Origin: Clostridiales bacterium
GTDB taxonomy: Bacteria; Bacillota; Clostridia; Oscillospirales; Acutalibacteraceae
Length of the DNA: 64,000 bases
Direction of reading: 5' to 3'
Assembly: GCA_018364155.1 (NCBI GenBank)
Contig: JAGZMM010000001.1
Coordinates: 62,001-126,000 of the forward strand
In this document: positions 16,696 to 25,160 of the stretch, one piece after another
Layout of the letters: every line of letters starts with the position of its first letter
How positions within the stretch are numbered: position 1 is the first letter of the stretch
Notes under the pieces: generated by a model
The model's database searches: none
Told to the model about the DNA's origin: nothing
Seen by the model: only the letters and a program-made list of their open reading frames with translations
Made by a program: the position numbers and the translations under genes

Positions 16696-17552
16696 GAAGA
16701 AATACAGGAAAGCTGTCTTCCTTGGTATGGTATACGGTTTTGGGGTTGATCTCTCTTGTGGCGCTGCTGCCCATCCTGTATATGCTTGCAAATTCGTTCA
16801 TGGGCGCGGATGAAATCCGTAAGTATTATGGGGCAATCTTTGGAAGCTCCAGTGATGTCTCCATGTCGTTTCATATTATCCCGGATGAGGTGACACTCGA
16901 CGGGTACTATCAGATGCTGCTGCGCCGGCCGGACTACTTGATGAAATTCTGGAATTCCCTGTTTTTGACCGTTTCGATTGTCATCGGTCAAGTCGTGGTT
17001 TCCTGTATCAGCGCCTATGGTTTTGCAAAGTTCCGATTTCCCCTTCGAGAACCCATTTTCTTTTTGTTTATTGTCCTTATGATGATGCCGTATCAGGTGA
17101 CATTGGTATCCAATTATATCGTACTCGATCAAATGAAGCTGATCGGCAGTTATGCAGCCATCATCCTTCCCGGGATCTTCGGCGCTTTTGGCGTGTTTTT
17201 GATGAGGCAGGTGGTTGCATCCGTGCCGGACGACATTATTGAAGCGGCGAAACTGGATGGAGCCAATCATATACGGATTTTATTTCGTGTGGTTGTGCCC
17301 CAGTGTAAAGCGGGGATTGCGTCCCTCGTGATACTCTGCTTTATTGACAACTGGAATATGGTAGAGCAGCCGTTGGTCTTTTTGAAGGACGCTTCCCAGT
17401 ATCCGCTGTCCATCTTTTTGTCCAACGTAAATGCGAGCGAACCGGGACTTGCATTTGCTTGCGGCGTCTTATCGATGGGAGTCGTGCTGCTGCTGTTTCT
17501 CTTTTTTGAAGAGGAACTGGTAACTGGTATTGAATATGTAAATTTCAAATAG
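16692..17552 (+). CDS. MalG-type ABC permease subunit
   Basis: A 286-residue membrane protein, second permease half of the CUT1 importer. The EAA loop reads EAAKLDGANHIRILFRVVVP and the family segment FLMRQVVASVPDDIIEAA precedes it. The N-terminus has a membrane segment followed by a longer external loop before the permease core, as usual in MalG-type subunits. It starts within the stop codon of the previous gene, so the two are translationally coupled, and a clear AGAGGCGG site for the adaptor gene follows. Confidence 0.9.
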   Translation: MRRNTGKLSSLVWYTVLGLISLVALLPILYMLANSFMGADEIRKYYGAIFGSSSDVSMSFHIIPDEVTLDGYYQMLLRRPDYLMKFWNSLFLTVSIVIGQVVVSCISAYGFAKFRFPLREPIFFLFIVLMMMPYQVTLVSNYIVLDQMKLIGSYAAIILPGIFGAFGVFLMRQVVASVPDDIIEAAKLDGANHIRILFRVVVPQCKAGIASLVILCFIDNWNMVEQPLVFLKDASQYPLSIFLSNVNASEPGLAFACGVLSMGVVLLLFLFFEEELVTGIEYVNFK

Positions 17553-17567
17553 AAAGAGGCGGTTGAA

Positions 17568-18662
17568 ATGTCTGCAAACGAAGTGGGTTTATCCAATCGG
17601 AAAAAACGGCTGCTGAAAATCATTCTGCCGCTGTTCGCTTTCTTGATTTTATGCACATTTTTGTCCCGCACCATCGCAGGAATGTTTGTCCCCACCGTTC
17701 GGTTGGCCACAGTGGAACCTGGATCCCTGTCGTCGGTTGCAGATTTCAAGGGAGTTGTAAAATACGAAGGAGTAGAAAATTTTACAGCGCAATCCACTTG
17801 GACCATAACCAAAATTCATGTCAATGAGAATCAGACGGTAAAAAAAGGAGATCTCTTGTTTGAGATTGATATGGATGAGGCAAATATCTTAATTTTGCAG
17901 CAAAGAGCAAGCATCAAGCAAATGGAGGAAAAAAAGAAAGAAGCGCAAACAACGCAGGAGGCAAGTGTTGTGCAGCTGCAGCTGGAAGCGGAAACACAGA
18001 AGCTGGCGCTTTTGGAGAAACAGTATCCGGCGGATGGGAAAATGGTTGCACAGCAAAACGGGACCATTACCGCAATCCAGGTGGAAGATGGTCAGATGGT
18101 GGAGCAAGGCGACCTTCTGATGACCCTGATTCCCGAACATGCGCAGCCAGCTGTTGAATGGGAAATGGACTTGGATACCGGCGCTGTTTTTGGTGAGAAC
18201 GACAAGGTTACGATCCGGTCGGTTTCCTACGACTATGTGGAAAATCAAACAACCGTACAGGAACTGGACAGCACCCTTACTCAAAAAAACTTTCAGCCCT
18301 CCACAAATCTCTATTCCTGTAAGGCGTTGTTTCCTTCTTCCGGCGCGGTAACGCAAGGAAAACCGGTGGATGTGCGGCTGAGCAAAGAAAGCAGCCAGTA
18401 TGATTTGGTGGTACCAACCAGCTGTCTGTTGCCCCATGAGTCCGACAATCAGGATATGGGAAATCTATATATTTTGGAAACACAGGAAAGCTTATTTGGA
18501 ACACAATATGTTGTTAAAAAAATTGAGGTCAGCATTCTGGACCGAAACAATCTCCGTGCGGCGGTATCGGGCAAATACCTTTCGCCTGGCAGCGAAGTGA
18601 TAGCCGATGTCGATAGCCTTCCCATACAGGACCGATCGGTGGTAAAGGTGGAAAAGACATGA
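17568..18662 (+). CDS. HlyD-like membrane fusion/adaptor protein
   Basis: A 364-residue protein with one N-terminal membrane segment (IILPLFAFLILCTFL), a lipoyl-like half (WTITKIHVNENQTVKKGDLLFEID), a Gln/Glu/Lys-rich coiled coil at about 100-150, the second lipoyl half (GTITAIQVEDGQMVEQGDLLMTLIP) and beta-barrel domains. That is the plan of HlyD/MacA-type adaptors, which in Gram-positive bacteria work with ABC exporters, often of peptides. It is followed by a MacB-like membrane protein (4-nt overlap) and an ABC exporter, so it probably belongs to the export machinery for the peptide product. Confidence 0.82.
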   Translation: MSANEVGLSNRKKRLLKIILPLFAFLILCTFLSRTIAGMFVPTVRLATVEPGSLSSVADFKGVVKYEGVENFTAQSTWTITKIHVNENQTVKKGDLLFEIDMDEANILILQQRASIKQMEEKKKEAQTTQEASVVQLQLEAETQKLALLEKQYPADGKMVAQQNGTITAIQVEDGQMVEQGDLLMTLIPEHAQPAVEWEMDLDTGAVFGENDKVTIRSVSYDYVENQTTVQELDSTLTQKNFQPSTNLYSCKALFPSSGAVTQGKPVDVRLSKESSQYDLVVPTSCLLPHESDNQDMGNLYILETQESLFGTQYVVKKIEVSILDRNNLRAAVSGKYLSPGSEVIADVDSLPIQDRSVVKVEKT

Positions 18663-19855
18663 GAAATCCTGTGGCAAGAGAGAATCGGACCCAATGGATC
18701 AAAACGGGCATTTGGTTGATGGTTTTTGTTTTGTTGGCGTGTGCTGGTTCAAGCATTGCGTCCACTGCCGCTAGGATTCTGCCACAGGCCAGGGAATATA
18801 AAATTTCTTCGTCTGCGCAGGAGGGATTTACAGTTCAAGAAGCCCTTCAAAACGAAGAAGCGTTGGCGCAAGCGGGGATTACGGTATTCTCTTCCCAAAA
18901 GGGAAAACTGACCGGAGAAAATGGAGTCGAGCTTTCTGTTACACGAAAAGCCACGGACGACCGGTATGCGGACGTTTACAGGCTGTCTCTTTTGCGCGGC
19001 ACATACTTTGTTTCCAATGGAATCGAAAGCATGGATCATTTTGCAGTCATCAGCGACAAGACGGCGCTTGCCTTGTTCAAGAGTCTAGACGCCGTTGGGC
19101 AAGAAGTCAACATCGACAAAACCCGGTATACGGTTATAGGCGTTTATGAACACCACCGTTCCCTGCTTTGCGACCTGTCTTCCGACGGCAGCGACACGGT
19201 TTTAGTTCCGCTTTCATCTCAGGCGTCTGTTATGCAAGAGATGCCGGTTAATTTGACGGTGCCGTTGCAGGGAAACGACGGCTTGCAGGAAAGCATCGGT
19301 GCCGTACAGCAAATACTCGGTGGAAAAACAGCCGCTTATCAAACGGAAGACCTGACGCAGGCCACACAGGTGATGGAGCAAAATATGCAAATTCTCTGGT
19401 TTGTCGTTGGCGTGACCATTGGTATTCTTTTGCTGCGCATGGGGCTGGGCTTCCTTGCCCAGTTCGTGAAGGGCATAAAAAGGAAAAGGCGGCAAACAGA
19501 GCATTCGCCTTTCTGGACGAAGGGCCAGGTCTGCCGGCTGGCTGCTGGAACCGGACTGCTTGCTTTTACCGGGATTATTTGGAGCTTGGTATCCTTTTCT
19601 CCCTATATTCCGCCGCAGTATCTGCCTGAGGACAATATTTTTGATTTGGCACATTATTGGCAGCAATTTCTCCATCTTGTACAAACGCGCAACGCAGGTG
19701 TCACCGGCTATGACTTTTATGGAAACGTTGCCTTTTCTGGCATTGTGATTCAATGGATTGTGCTGCCTGTTACGATATTCGCGTTTTTTGCCTGTATCTG
19801 GTCCATTCGAAAGGTGGTTGTGGGACTTCGCAGAAAGGACGCGCAAGAAAAGTGA
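18659..19855 (+). CDS. MacB/FtsX-like membrane protein, ATPase-free
   Basis: A 398-residue protein with a membrane segment at the N-terminus (GIWLMVFVLLACAGSSIA), a long external domain with the MacB-core pattern (LSLLRGTYFVSNGIE, VISDKTALALFKSLDAVGQEVNIDKTRYTVIGVY), and three further membrane segments at the C-terminus. This is the topology of MacB-type permeases, but there is no ATPase domain, and between the second and third segments the order is unusual (loop KGIKRKRRQTE, then two spaced helices). It probably pairs with the HlyD-like adaptor and an ATPase. Start ATG overlaps the previous stop (ATGA). Confidence 0.65.
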   Translation: MRNPVARENRTQWIKTGIWLMVFVLLACAGSSIASTAARILPQAREYKISSSAQEGFTVQEALQNEEALAQAGITVFSSQKGKLTGENGVELSVTRKATDDRYADVYRLSLLRGTYFVSNGIESMDHFAVISDKTALALFKSLDAVGQEVNIDKTRYTVIGVYEHHRSLLCDLSSDGSDTVLVPLSSQASVMQEMPVNLTVPLQGNDGLQESIGAVQQILGGKTAAYQTEDLTQATQVMEQNMQILWFVVGVTIGILLLRMGLGFLAQFVKGIKRKRRQTEHSPFWTKGQVCRLAAGTGLLAFTGIIWSLVSFSPYIPPQYLPEDNIFDLAHYWQQFLHLVQTRNAGVTGYDFYGNVAFSGIVIQWIVLPVTIFAFFACIWSIRKVVVGLRRKDAQEK

Positions 19856-21678
19856 AAAAACGTGTTGCTCATTTTTTGGAATTGATTCGTGTCATAGCGA
19901 ACTGCATTCAGATATCCTTTCAATCCTCGCACAAGTACTTCTGCCTGCGGGTTGTGTTTGCCTGCATTGGCATCGCGGCGCCATTTCTCTCCATCTATCT
20001 GAGCCGCGAAATCGTGAACGCGCTGGTGGCGGGATTTTCTCAAAAGGAAATGGCAGCATATTTTTTCTCTCAGTTTGTGTTCTTTGCCATTTTTTTGATC
20101 CTATCGGAAGTGCTCCAAAGAATATGCGATTCCCTGAGCGAATACTGTGAACGGATGCACCGGGACATCATCATGCATTACACGCGCAATGAAATTTCCA
20201 AAAAAGCGGCGGCGCTTGATTTATCGTATTTCGACACGGTTGCGTTTTATAATGAATTACAGGATGCCACGCAAAACAGCTATCAGATCAATGAAACGGC
20301 GTTTCGAGCCATTCAGCTGCTGCGTTTTCTCATTCAGCTTGTGATTGCCCTGGTGTGCGTGATGCAGTTCAATGTGTTCTATGGCTTGCTGTTGCTGCTC
20401 TCCGGAATACCGGGAGTGCTGTTCAATCAGGCCATGTTTGAAAAGCTATATTCCTGGCAGAGAAGCACCTTAGGCTTGGAACGAAAAATTACCTATCTTG
20501 TTTCTCTGCTTACCCAGCGTGTTTTTGCCAAAGACATCCGGCAATATGGAATTGGAGAGCACATTACAGATCAATACAACAGCCTTTGGAAAGACTGGTT
20601 TGGCCAAAAGAAAAAAGTATCTGCAAAATACATAAAAAGAGCGGCGCTTGCTACCATCTTACCACAGATTGTAACACTGGCGGCGCTCCTCCAAATCGGG
20701 CAGCAAATCTTTTTTGGCTCCTACACGGTTGGCGACTATTCCTATTACTATGGGCTGATTGCACAGTTGTTAAGCAGCATTTATTTGGTGATCAGCTATT
20801 ATGGTTTTTTAAGCGATGGAAAGATCCGGGTGTTGAATTACATGAAATTTCAGAAATGGGAAAACCGGATCAAAGACGAGGGGGAGCGGACATTATCTGG
20901 TGATTTTCATGTACAATTCCAAGATGTGACTTTTTCTTATCTTCCCGGCCAGCCGGTTTTGAAAAAAATCCGTTTGTCCTTTTCTTCGAAAGACCGGATC
21001 GCCTTTGTAGGAATCAATGGAAGCGGAAAATCGACAATGATCAAGCTGTTATTGAGACTGTACGATCCGGACGAAGGAAGTATCCTCATCAATGGAATTG
21101 ATATCAAACAGTATTCCATTCGCAGCATCCGGGACAGCTTTGGCGTCCTTTTCCAAGACTATTGCAATTATGCCTTCAGCGTGAAGGACTCCGTTACGCT
21201 GTCAAACCTTCCGAGAGAATCGGATATCGATCAAATCCACAAAGCACTGGAACAAAGCGGTGCGGCGCAATTCGTAAACCAGTTTAAAAACGGGCTGGAT
21301 ACGTACTTGACGCGGCAATATGAAGAGTCGGGAGAAGAACTGTCAGGTGGCCAGTGGCAAAAGATTGCGCTGGCGCGGACCTTTTTTAAAACCGACTCCA
21401 AAATGATTATCCTGGACGAGCCCTCCGCAGCGTTAGATCCCCAATCCGAGCATGACTTATTTGAACGGTTCCGCGAGTTATACCGGGACAAAGGGGCTAT
21501 TTTCATTTCACATCGGCTTTCCAATATTATGGCCGCAGACAACATTGTGGTGATTGAAAACGGAGAGATTGTGGAGCAGGGAGATCATGAACAGCTTATG
21601 GACGCCAACGGACGTTACGCATATTTGTTCCAATTGCAAGCGAAAAATTATGAGGTGAAGAAGGAGCGCGGCAGATGA
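19852..21678 (+). CDS. ABC exporter, fused membrane and ATPase domains
   Basis: A 608-residue half-transporter: a membrane domain with about six segments (first about 330 residues), then an ATPase domain with Walker A GINGSGKST, signature LSGGQWQKIALAR, Walker B MIILDEPSAALDP and the H-loop ISHRLSN. Type-1 exporters of this build export peptides or lipids as homodimers. No N-terminal C39 peptidase domain is present, so it is not itself a leader-processing exporter, which fits the separate protease encoded next. The start is a GTG overlapping the previous stop codon (GTGA), and the stop overlaps the protease start. Confidence 0.88.
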   Translation: MKKRVAHFLELIRVIANCIQISFQSSHKYFCLRVVFACIGIAAPFLSIYLSREIVNALVAGFSQKEMAAYFFSQFVFFAIFLILSEVLQRICDSLSEYCERMHRDIIMHYTRNEISKKAAALDLSYFDTVAFYNELQDATQNSYQINETAFRAIQLLRFLIQLVIALVCVMQFNVFYGLLLLLSGIPGVLFNQAMFEKLYSWQRSTLGLERKITYLVSLLTQRVFAKDIRQYGIGEHITDQYNSLWKDWFGQKKKVSAKYIKRAALATILPQIVTLAALLQIGQQIFFGSYTVGDYSYYYGLIAQLLSSIYLVISYYGFLSDGKIRVLNYMKFQKWENRIKDEGERTLSGDFHVQFQDVTFSYLPGQPVLKKIRLSFSSKDRIAFVGINGSGKSTMIKLLLRLYDPDEGSILINGIDIKQYSIRSIRDSFGVLFQDYCNYAFSVKDSVTLSNLPRESDIDQIHKALEQSGAAQFVNQFKNGLDTYLTRQYEESGEELSGGQWQKIALARTFFKTDSKMIILDEPSAALDPQSEHDLFERFRELYRDKGAIFISHRLSNIMAADNIVVIENGEIVEQGDHEQLMDANGRYAYLFQLQAKNYEVKKERGR

Positions 21679-23177
21679 TTTGTGTTGCTCTTTTGGATGA
21701 CGGCGTTCACACCATCCACCCTGATCTTGTAGCATCCGTTGAGGTGACCGATGAGCTGCAAATAGCCGCATATGATAGCAAACCGGGAAGGGAAAGCCAT
21801 GGGACGGTATGCTATCGGATTATAAAAAAATACGCACCGAGTTGCACGATATGCAGTGTGAAAATTCTGGATGACCATACCCGCCGCTGTAATGTTAACA
21901 AGCTGATTGCCGGTTTGCAGTGGGCTGCGTCCCAAGGGGTTCCAATCGTCCACTTGAGCCTCGGCAGCATTGAATACGAGGATTTTTCATTGATTCGCCG
22001 GCAGATCAATGAAATGACGGCCAAGGGAATCGTGATAGTAGCCGCCTGTAACAACCGCAATATTGTGACCTATCCGGCCAGCATGTTTTCCGTCATTGGG
22101 GTGAAAGCGGATGCTTCCTTAAAAGACGACGAATACGGTTACGAACAGGACTGCTTGGATGGGATTCCATTTTCCGCCTCTTCCAGACACCTGTTAAGAA
22201 AAGAAGGCGGGAAAAACCCGTTTTATTTTTCTCCCATTGCAAACAGTTATGCGGCGCCTGTGGTTACAGCGGCGGTTTGCAACCTTCTGCTGGAAAGCCC
22301 CTTTATAGACATGCAGGATCTCTTCTTTCGCTTATACCAAAGGTCCAACAAAAAAAGAGCAAACTACCAGCCTCCTTATTACCGGCCCGATGGAATCGTA
22401 CAGAAGGCCTTGGTCGTAAACATTCTGACGCAAGAGGGGGCAGAGGCGAAGGCGGAATCCTTGCGTGGCCTGTCCCTGCTCTTTGACTCGGTGCAGATGG
22501 ATTGGACGCGGCGGCAATGGTCCGACGAAAGCTTCTGTATGATGCAAATGGAACCATACTGTCAAACGGTTTGGGTTTTCAATGTGTGCGGATCGTATTT
22601 CTCAACCGGCCTTACAAGATGGATCACGGGTTTTCTAAAACAACGGGGAAAAAGGAGGACCTTGTTTTTTGCCCAGCATCATCGTGACCAGTGGCGGTCC
22701 ATCCTGGCACCCTATACGGATGTGGTTTTGATGGGGGACTTGAAAACGCAGGAAAGGAAAACCGATTTGCCCGCAGTTTCGGTTCCTGTCGTGGTGGTGG
22801 CAGGCGATTCCCAAAATCGGATGCTTCACGCTCTTTTCCAGTTGCGCACGCTTTTTTTTCAAGACCAGATCCGCGCTCTGCTGGTGACCGATTGTTGCCA
22901 GGGAATGGCGATGGGTTTGGAATACATGCAGGAATTCCTCCCGTTCGAGTATGCGCTAAAAAGACTCCATGCTGCTTTTCAAAGTGAAATTATAGTGGTG
23001 GGGATTTCTTCTCAACCGGATGAAGCCAGGGGACTTCTGGATGCGGATATTTGCGTGCAGCCATATCCATTGAGCCCCGTGTGCAAACAGGTACGGGCGC
23101 AGGTGTTTTTAGAGCACGATTTGGGAAATATTCGAAGCCTATATCGGAGCTTGATGGACTATCTGGAAGATTCATAA
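21675..23177 (+). CDS. Cytosolic subtilisin-like (S8) protease with extra C-terminal domain
   Basis: A 500-residue protein without signal peptide or membrane segment. The N-terminal half is a subtilase: catalytic Asp in VALLDDGVHTIHPDL (Asp8), His in ESHGTVCY (His42), oxyanion Asn in VVAACNNRN (Asn126) and Ser in NSYAAPVV (Ser191; GTSMAAP in common subtilisins). From about residue 240 a second, unrecognised alpha/beta region follows, with strands such as RRTLFFAQHH, VPVVVVAGD and EIIVVGISSQPDE. Retained in the cytosol and co-transcribed with the exporter, it is the best candidate for cutting the leader from the modified peptide. The altered residue before the Ser could indicate narrow specificity. 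Start overlaps the exporter stop. Confidence 0.82.
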   Translation: MICVALLDDGVHTIHPDLVASVEVTDELQIAAYDSKPGRESHGTVCYRIIKKYAPSCTICSVKILDDHTRRCNVNKLIAGLQWAASQGVPIVHLSLGSIEYEDFSLIRRQINEMTAKGIVIVAACNNRNIVTYPASMFSVIGVKADASLKDDEYGYEQDCLDGIPFSASSRHLLRKEGGKNPFYFSPIANSYAAPVVTAAVCNLLLESPFIDMQDLFFRLYQRSNKKRANYQPPYYRPDGIVQKALVVNILTQEGAEAKAESLRGLSLLFDSVQMDWTRRQWSDESFCMMQMEPYCQTVWVFNVCGSYFSTGLTRWITGFLKQRGKRRTLFFAQHHRDQWRSILAPYTDVVLMGDLKTQERKTDLPAVSVPVVVVAGDSQNRMLHALFQLRTLFFQDQIRALLVTDCCQGMAMGLEYMQEFLPFEYALKRLHAAFQSEIIVVGISSQPDEARGLLDADICVQPYPLSPVCKQVRAQVFLEHDLGNIRSLYRSLMDYLEDS

Positions 23178-23193
23178 AAGGAGCTTGATACAG

Positions 23194-24168
23194 TTGCTTA
23201 CCCCCATTGTACGCCGCAGCTTGGATTGCCTGCAAAACTGTGTGATGACCATTTTGGGTGCATATACGGATGGGTATCCCGTGTGCTTTTGTCTATCATG
23301 GAATTTTGCGTATCAAAAGAGCAACGACCAGGTTTTGGGAAAGCAGATCTCAAACGGCGGGTTGGAGATCATACCCAATGCAGAAAGGCTTTTCGGGGCT
23401 GTTTTTCAGCCGGAGTCGGATGAAAATTTTGAGCGGTTTTGTGAACGACTGGAGTCGCATGTCCGGGAGCGCCGCATGCCGATGCTTTATCTGGACTCTT
23501 TTTTCTGTCCCTGGTATCCGGTTTATCGAAAGTTGCATCGTGAGCATTACTGCATCGTAACCGGGCTGACAGAAGAAGGGGACTATTTATGCCTCGATCC
23601 CATCTTGGAAAAATCCGATGTGGTTTTAGAAAAAAGAGAACTTCAAAATTGCTTTGATCACTACATTTTAGTAACATTTCCGCAGCCAATCAATGTGGAT
23701 ACTTCCCCGGCATGTTTGTATGCTTTGGCGATGGAAGGAGTCGAGCGGTACATCCAGTGTGGATGTGCAGCGCAAATGAGAGCCTTTGCCGAGGATTTTT
23801 ACGAAAGCTTTGATTATAAAAAAGAGTTCCAGGATTTGGAGACGTATTTTTTTGACGTGGAGCTTTTCAAACAGCTGACGTATGTTGCAGGCGGCAGAGA
23901 ATTATACGGCGAATACATCAGATTCCTGGCCTGCCGCGATCCGGCAGCTCCTCTTCTCTGCTATGCGCAGCGCCTGGAAGCAGTTGCGTCCCGCTGGAGC
24001 GTGATAAAGGGGATTTTAACGAAAAGCTATTATGCACACTTTGACGACAAAGTAAAAAAGCGGATTTTTACACACATTCAAAACATTGCCGAGGAAGAAG
24101 ATTCGCTTTCACACGACTTGCTCACATATCTCAAGCACAGAGGAAGGGAAGCGCATGATTTCGATTGA
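23194..24168 (+). CDS. BtrH-like acyltransferase, first copy
   Basis: A 324-residue protein whose N-terminal half resembles the BtrH N-terminal domain, a papain-like fold in the butirosin enzyme that moves an aminoacyl group from a carrier protein to the antibiotic. Candidate catalytic residues: Cys in SLDCLQNC near the start, His in REHYCIVTGL and Asp in LCLDP. The C-terminal half is helical and poorly conserved. The TTG at 23194 is chosen because GGAG lies 10 nt upstream; TTG 23185 would be too close. With carrier proteins in the same locus, transfer of a carrier-bound acyl group to the peptide is a reasonable role. The assignment rests on pattern only. Confidence 0.6.
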   Translation: MLTPIVRRSLDCLQNCVMTILGAYTDGYPVCFCLSWNFAYQKSNDQVLGKQISNGGLEIIPNAERLFGAVFQPESDENFERFCERLESHVRERRMPMLYLDSFFCPWYPVYRKLHREHYCIVTGLTEEGDYLCLDPILEKSDVVLEKRELQNCFDHYILVTFPQPINVDTSPACLYALAMEGVERYIQCGCAAQMRAFAEDFYESFDYKKEFQDLETYFFDVELFKQLTYVAGGRELYGEYIRFLACRDPAAPLLCYAQRLEAVASRWSVIKGILTKSYYAHFDDKVKKRIFTHIQNIAEEEDSLSHDLLTYLKHRGREAHDFD

Positions 24169-25147
24169 ACCGCTTATGGATGACGGGCTCAATGCTTGCA
24201 GCCACTTTTTGGTTATATCGGTTATGAATTACTGGAAGCTCGATTACCAGCTGATGTACGCCCAGGCGTGGGGGTTTGAATTTGCGCCGCCCGGCACAAA
24301 AGGCCGTGGAATTTGGAACCGGGGAGAGTTGGGGCCAAGGCTTTATTATAGAAATGAGGACCGAAATTTTTTGAATTTATATCTGTTCCATGGGGTGCAA
24401 GTGTATCAAAGCGGCTGCGAAAATGTCGATGAATTGTATGCTCTTTTGAAGGAGCAGCTTGAGCAGGAGTTACCAGTTATCATTTTTATCGATACGTATT
24501 ATCTGCCGTGGATGGAGAGCTTTTATCAAAAGGTACATTCTACCCATTCTATTTTGGTAACCGGAATGACTTTCGAAAAAGATCTTTATTGCAATGATAC
24601 CCCGCCCTTTTTCCAGCCGCCCGTTAAAAACCAGCTTTTGGGATATGGCCAAGTCAAAGAAGCCTTTCGCGAGCAGATATACCTATTTCGAAAATGCAAT
24701 GCACCCAAACGGACAGAAGAGGCCATTGCGGTATTTCAAACGAAGGCGGAAGATCTTTTGGGGAAGAACCGGGAAAAGAGTGCATTTGAAAAAATGCGGG
24801 AATTTGCCGATTGTCTGCAGGAACATCCGATTGATTCCAGTGATATGGAGGAGTTTGGGGGCGGAAGCGGCATTTTGCTTCGGACTTTTCGAAATATCAT
24901 CCGGGACCGGGTGAATTTTTCAAATGCCCTTCTTTATGCGGCACAGTCGTGCCGCCTTCCCCTGTACAGAGAACTTTATGACCAGTTTCAAGAGTCCATA
25001 CAAATCTGGACGGAAATAAAAAGCGTTTGCTATAAAGCGTATCTCAGAAATCAAATGCCCGACCGGCAGAATCAGCTTGCCTCCTTCGTCCGCCAGGCCG
25101 CAGAAACAGAAGAGAAGATCGCCGAACAAATATGCTTTATGAAATAA
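24155..25147 (+). CDS. BtrH-like acyltransferase, second copy
   Basis: A 330-residue protein related in plan to the preceding one: an early Cys (LNACSHFLVISVMNYW), His in HSTHSILVTGM about 120 residues later, an Asp in LYCNDTPPFF, and a helical C-terminal half. The two proteins have diverged widely, so they probably take different donors or acceptors rather than being a recent duplication. The segment LPVIIFIDTYYLPWMESF corresponds to RMPMLYLDSFFCPWYPVY in the first copy, a good internal sign of common ancestry. ATG 24155 sits behind GGAAGGGAAG and overlaps the end of the first copy by 14 nt. Confidence 0.6.
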   Translation: MISIEPLMDDGLNACSHFLVISVMNYWKLDYQLMYAQAWGFEFAPPGTKGRGIWNRGELGPRLYYRNEDRNFLNLYLFHGVQVYQSGCENVDELYALLKEQLEQELPVIIFIDTYYLPWMESFYQKVHSTHSILVTGMTFEKDLYCNDTPPFFQPPVKNQLLGYGQVKEAFREQIYLFRKCNAPKRTEEAIAVFQTKAEDLLGKNREKSAFEKMREFADCLQEHPIDSSDMEEFGGGSGILLRTFRNIIRDRVNFSNALLYAAQSCRLPLYRELYDQFQESIQIWTEIKSVCYKAYLRNQMPDRQNQLASFVRQAAETEEKIAEQICFMK

Positions 25148-25160
25148 GAGGGAACAATCT

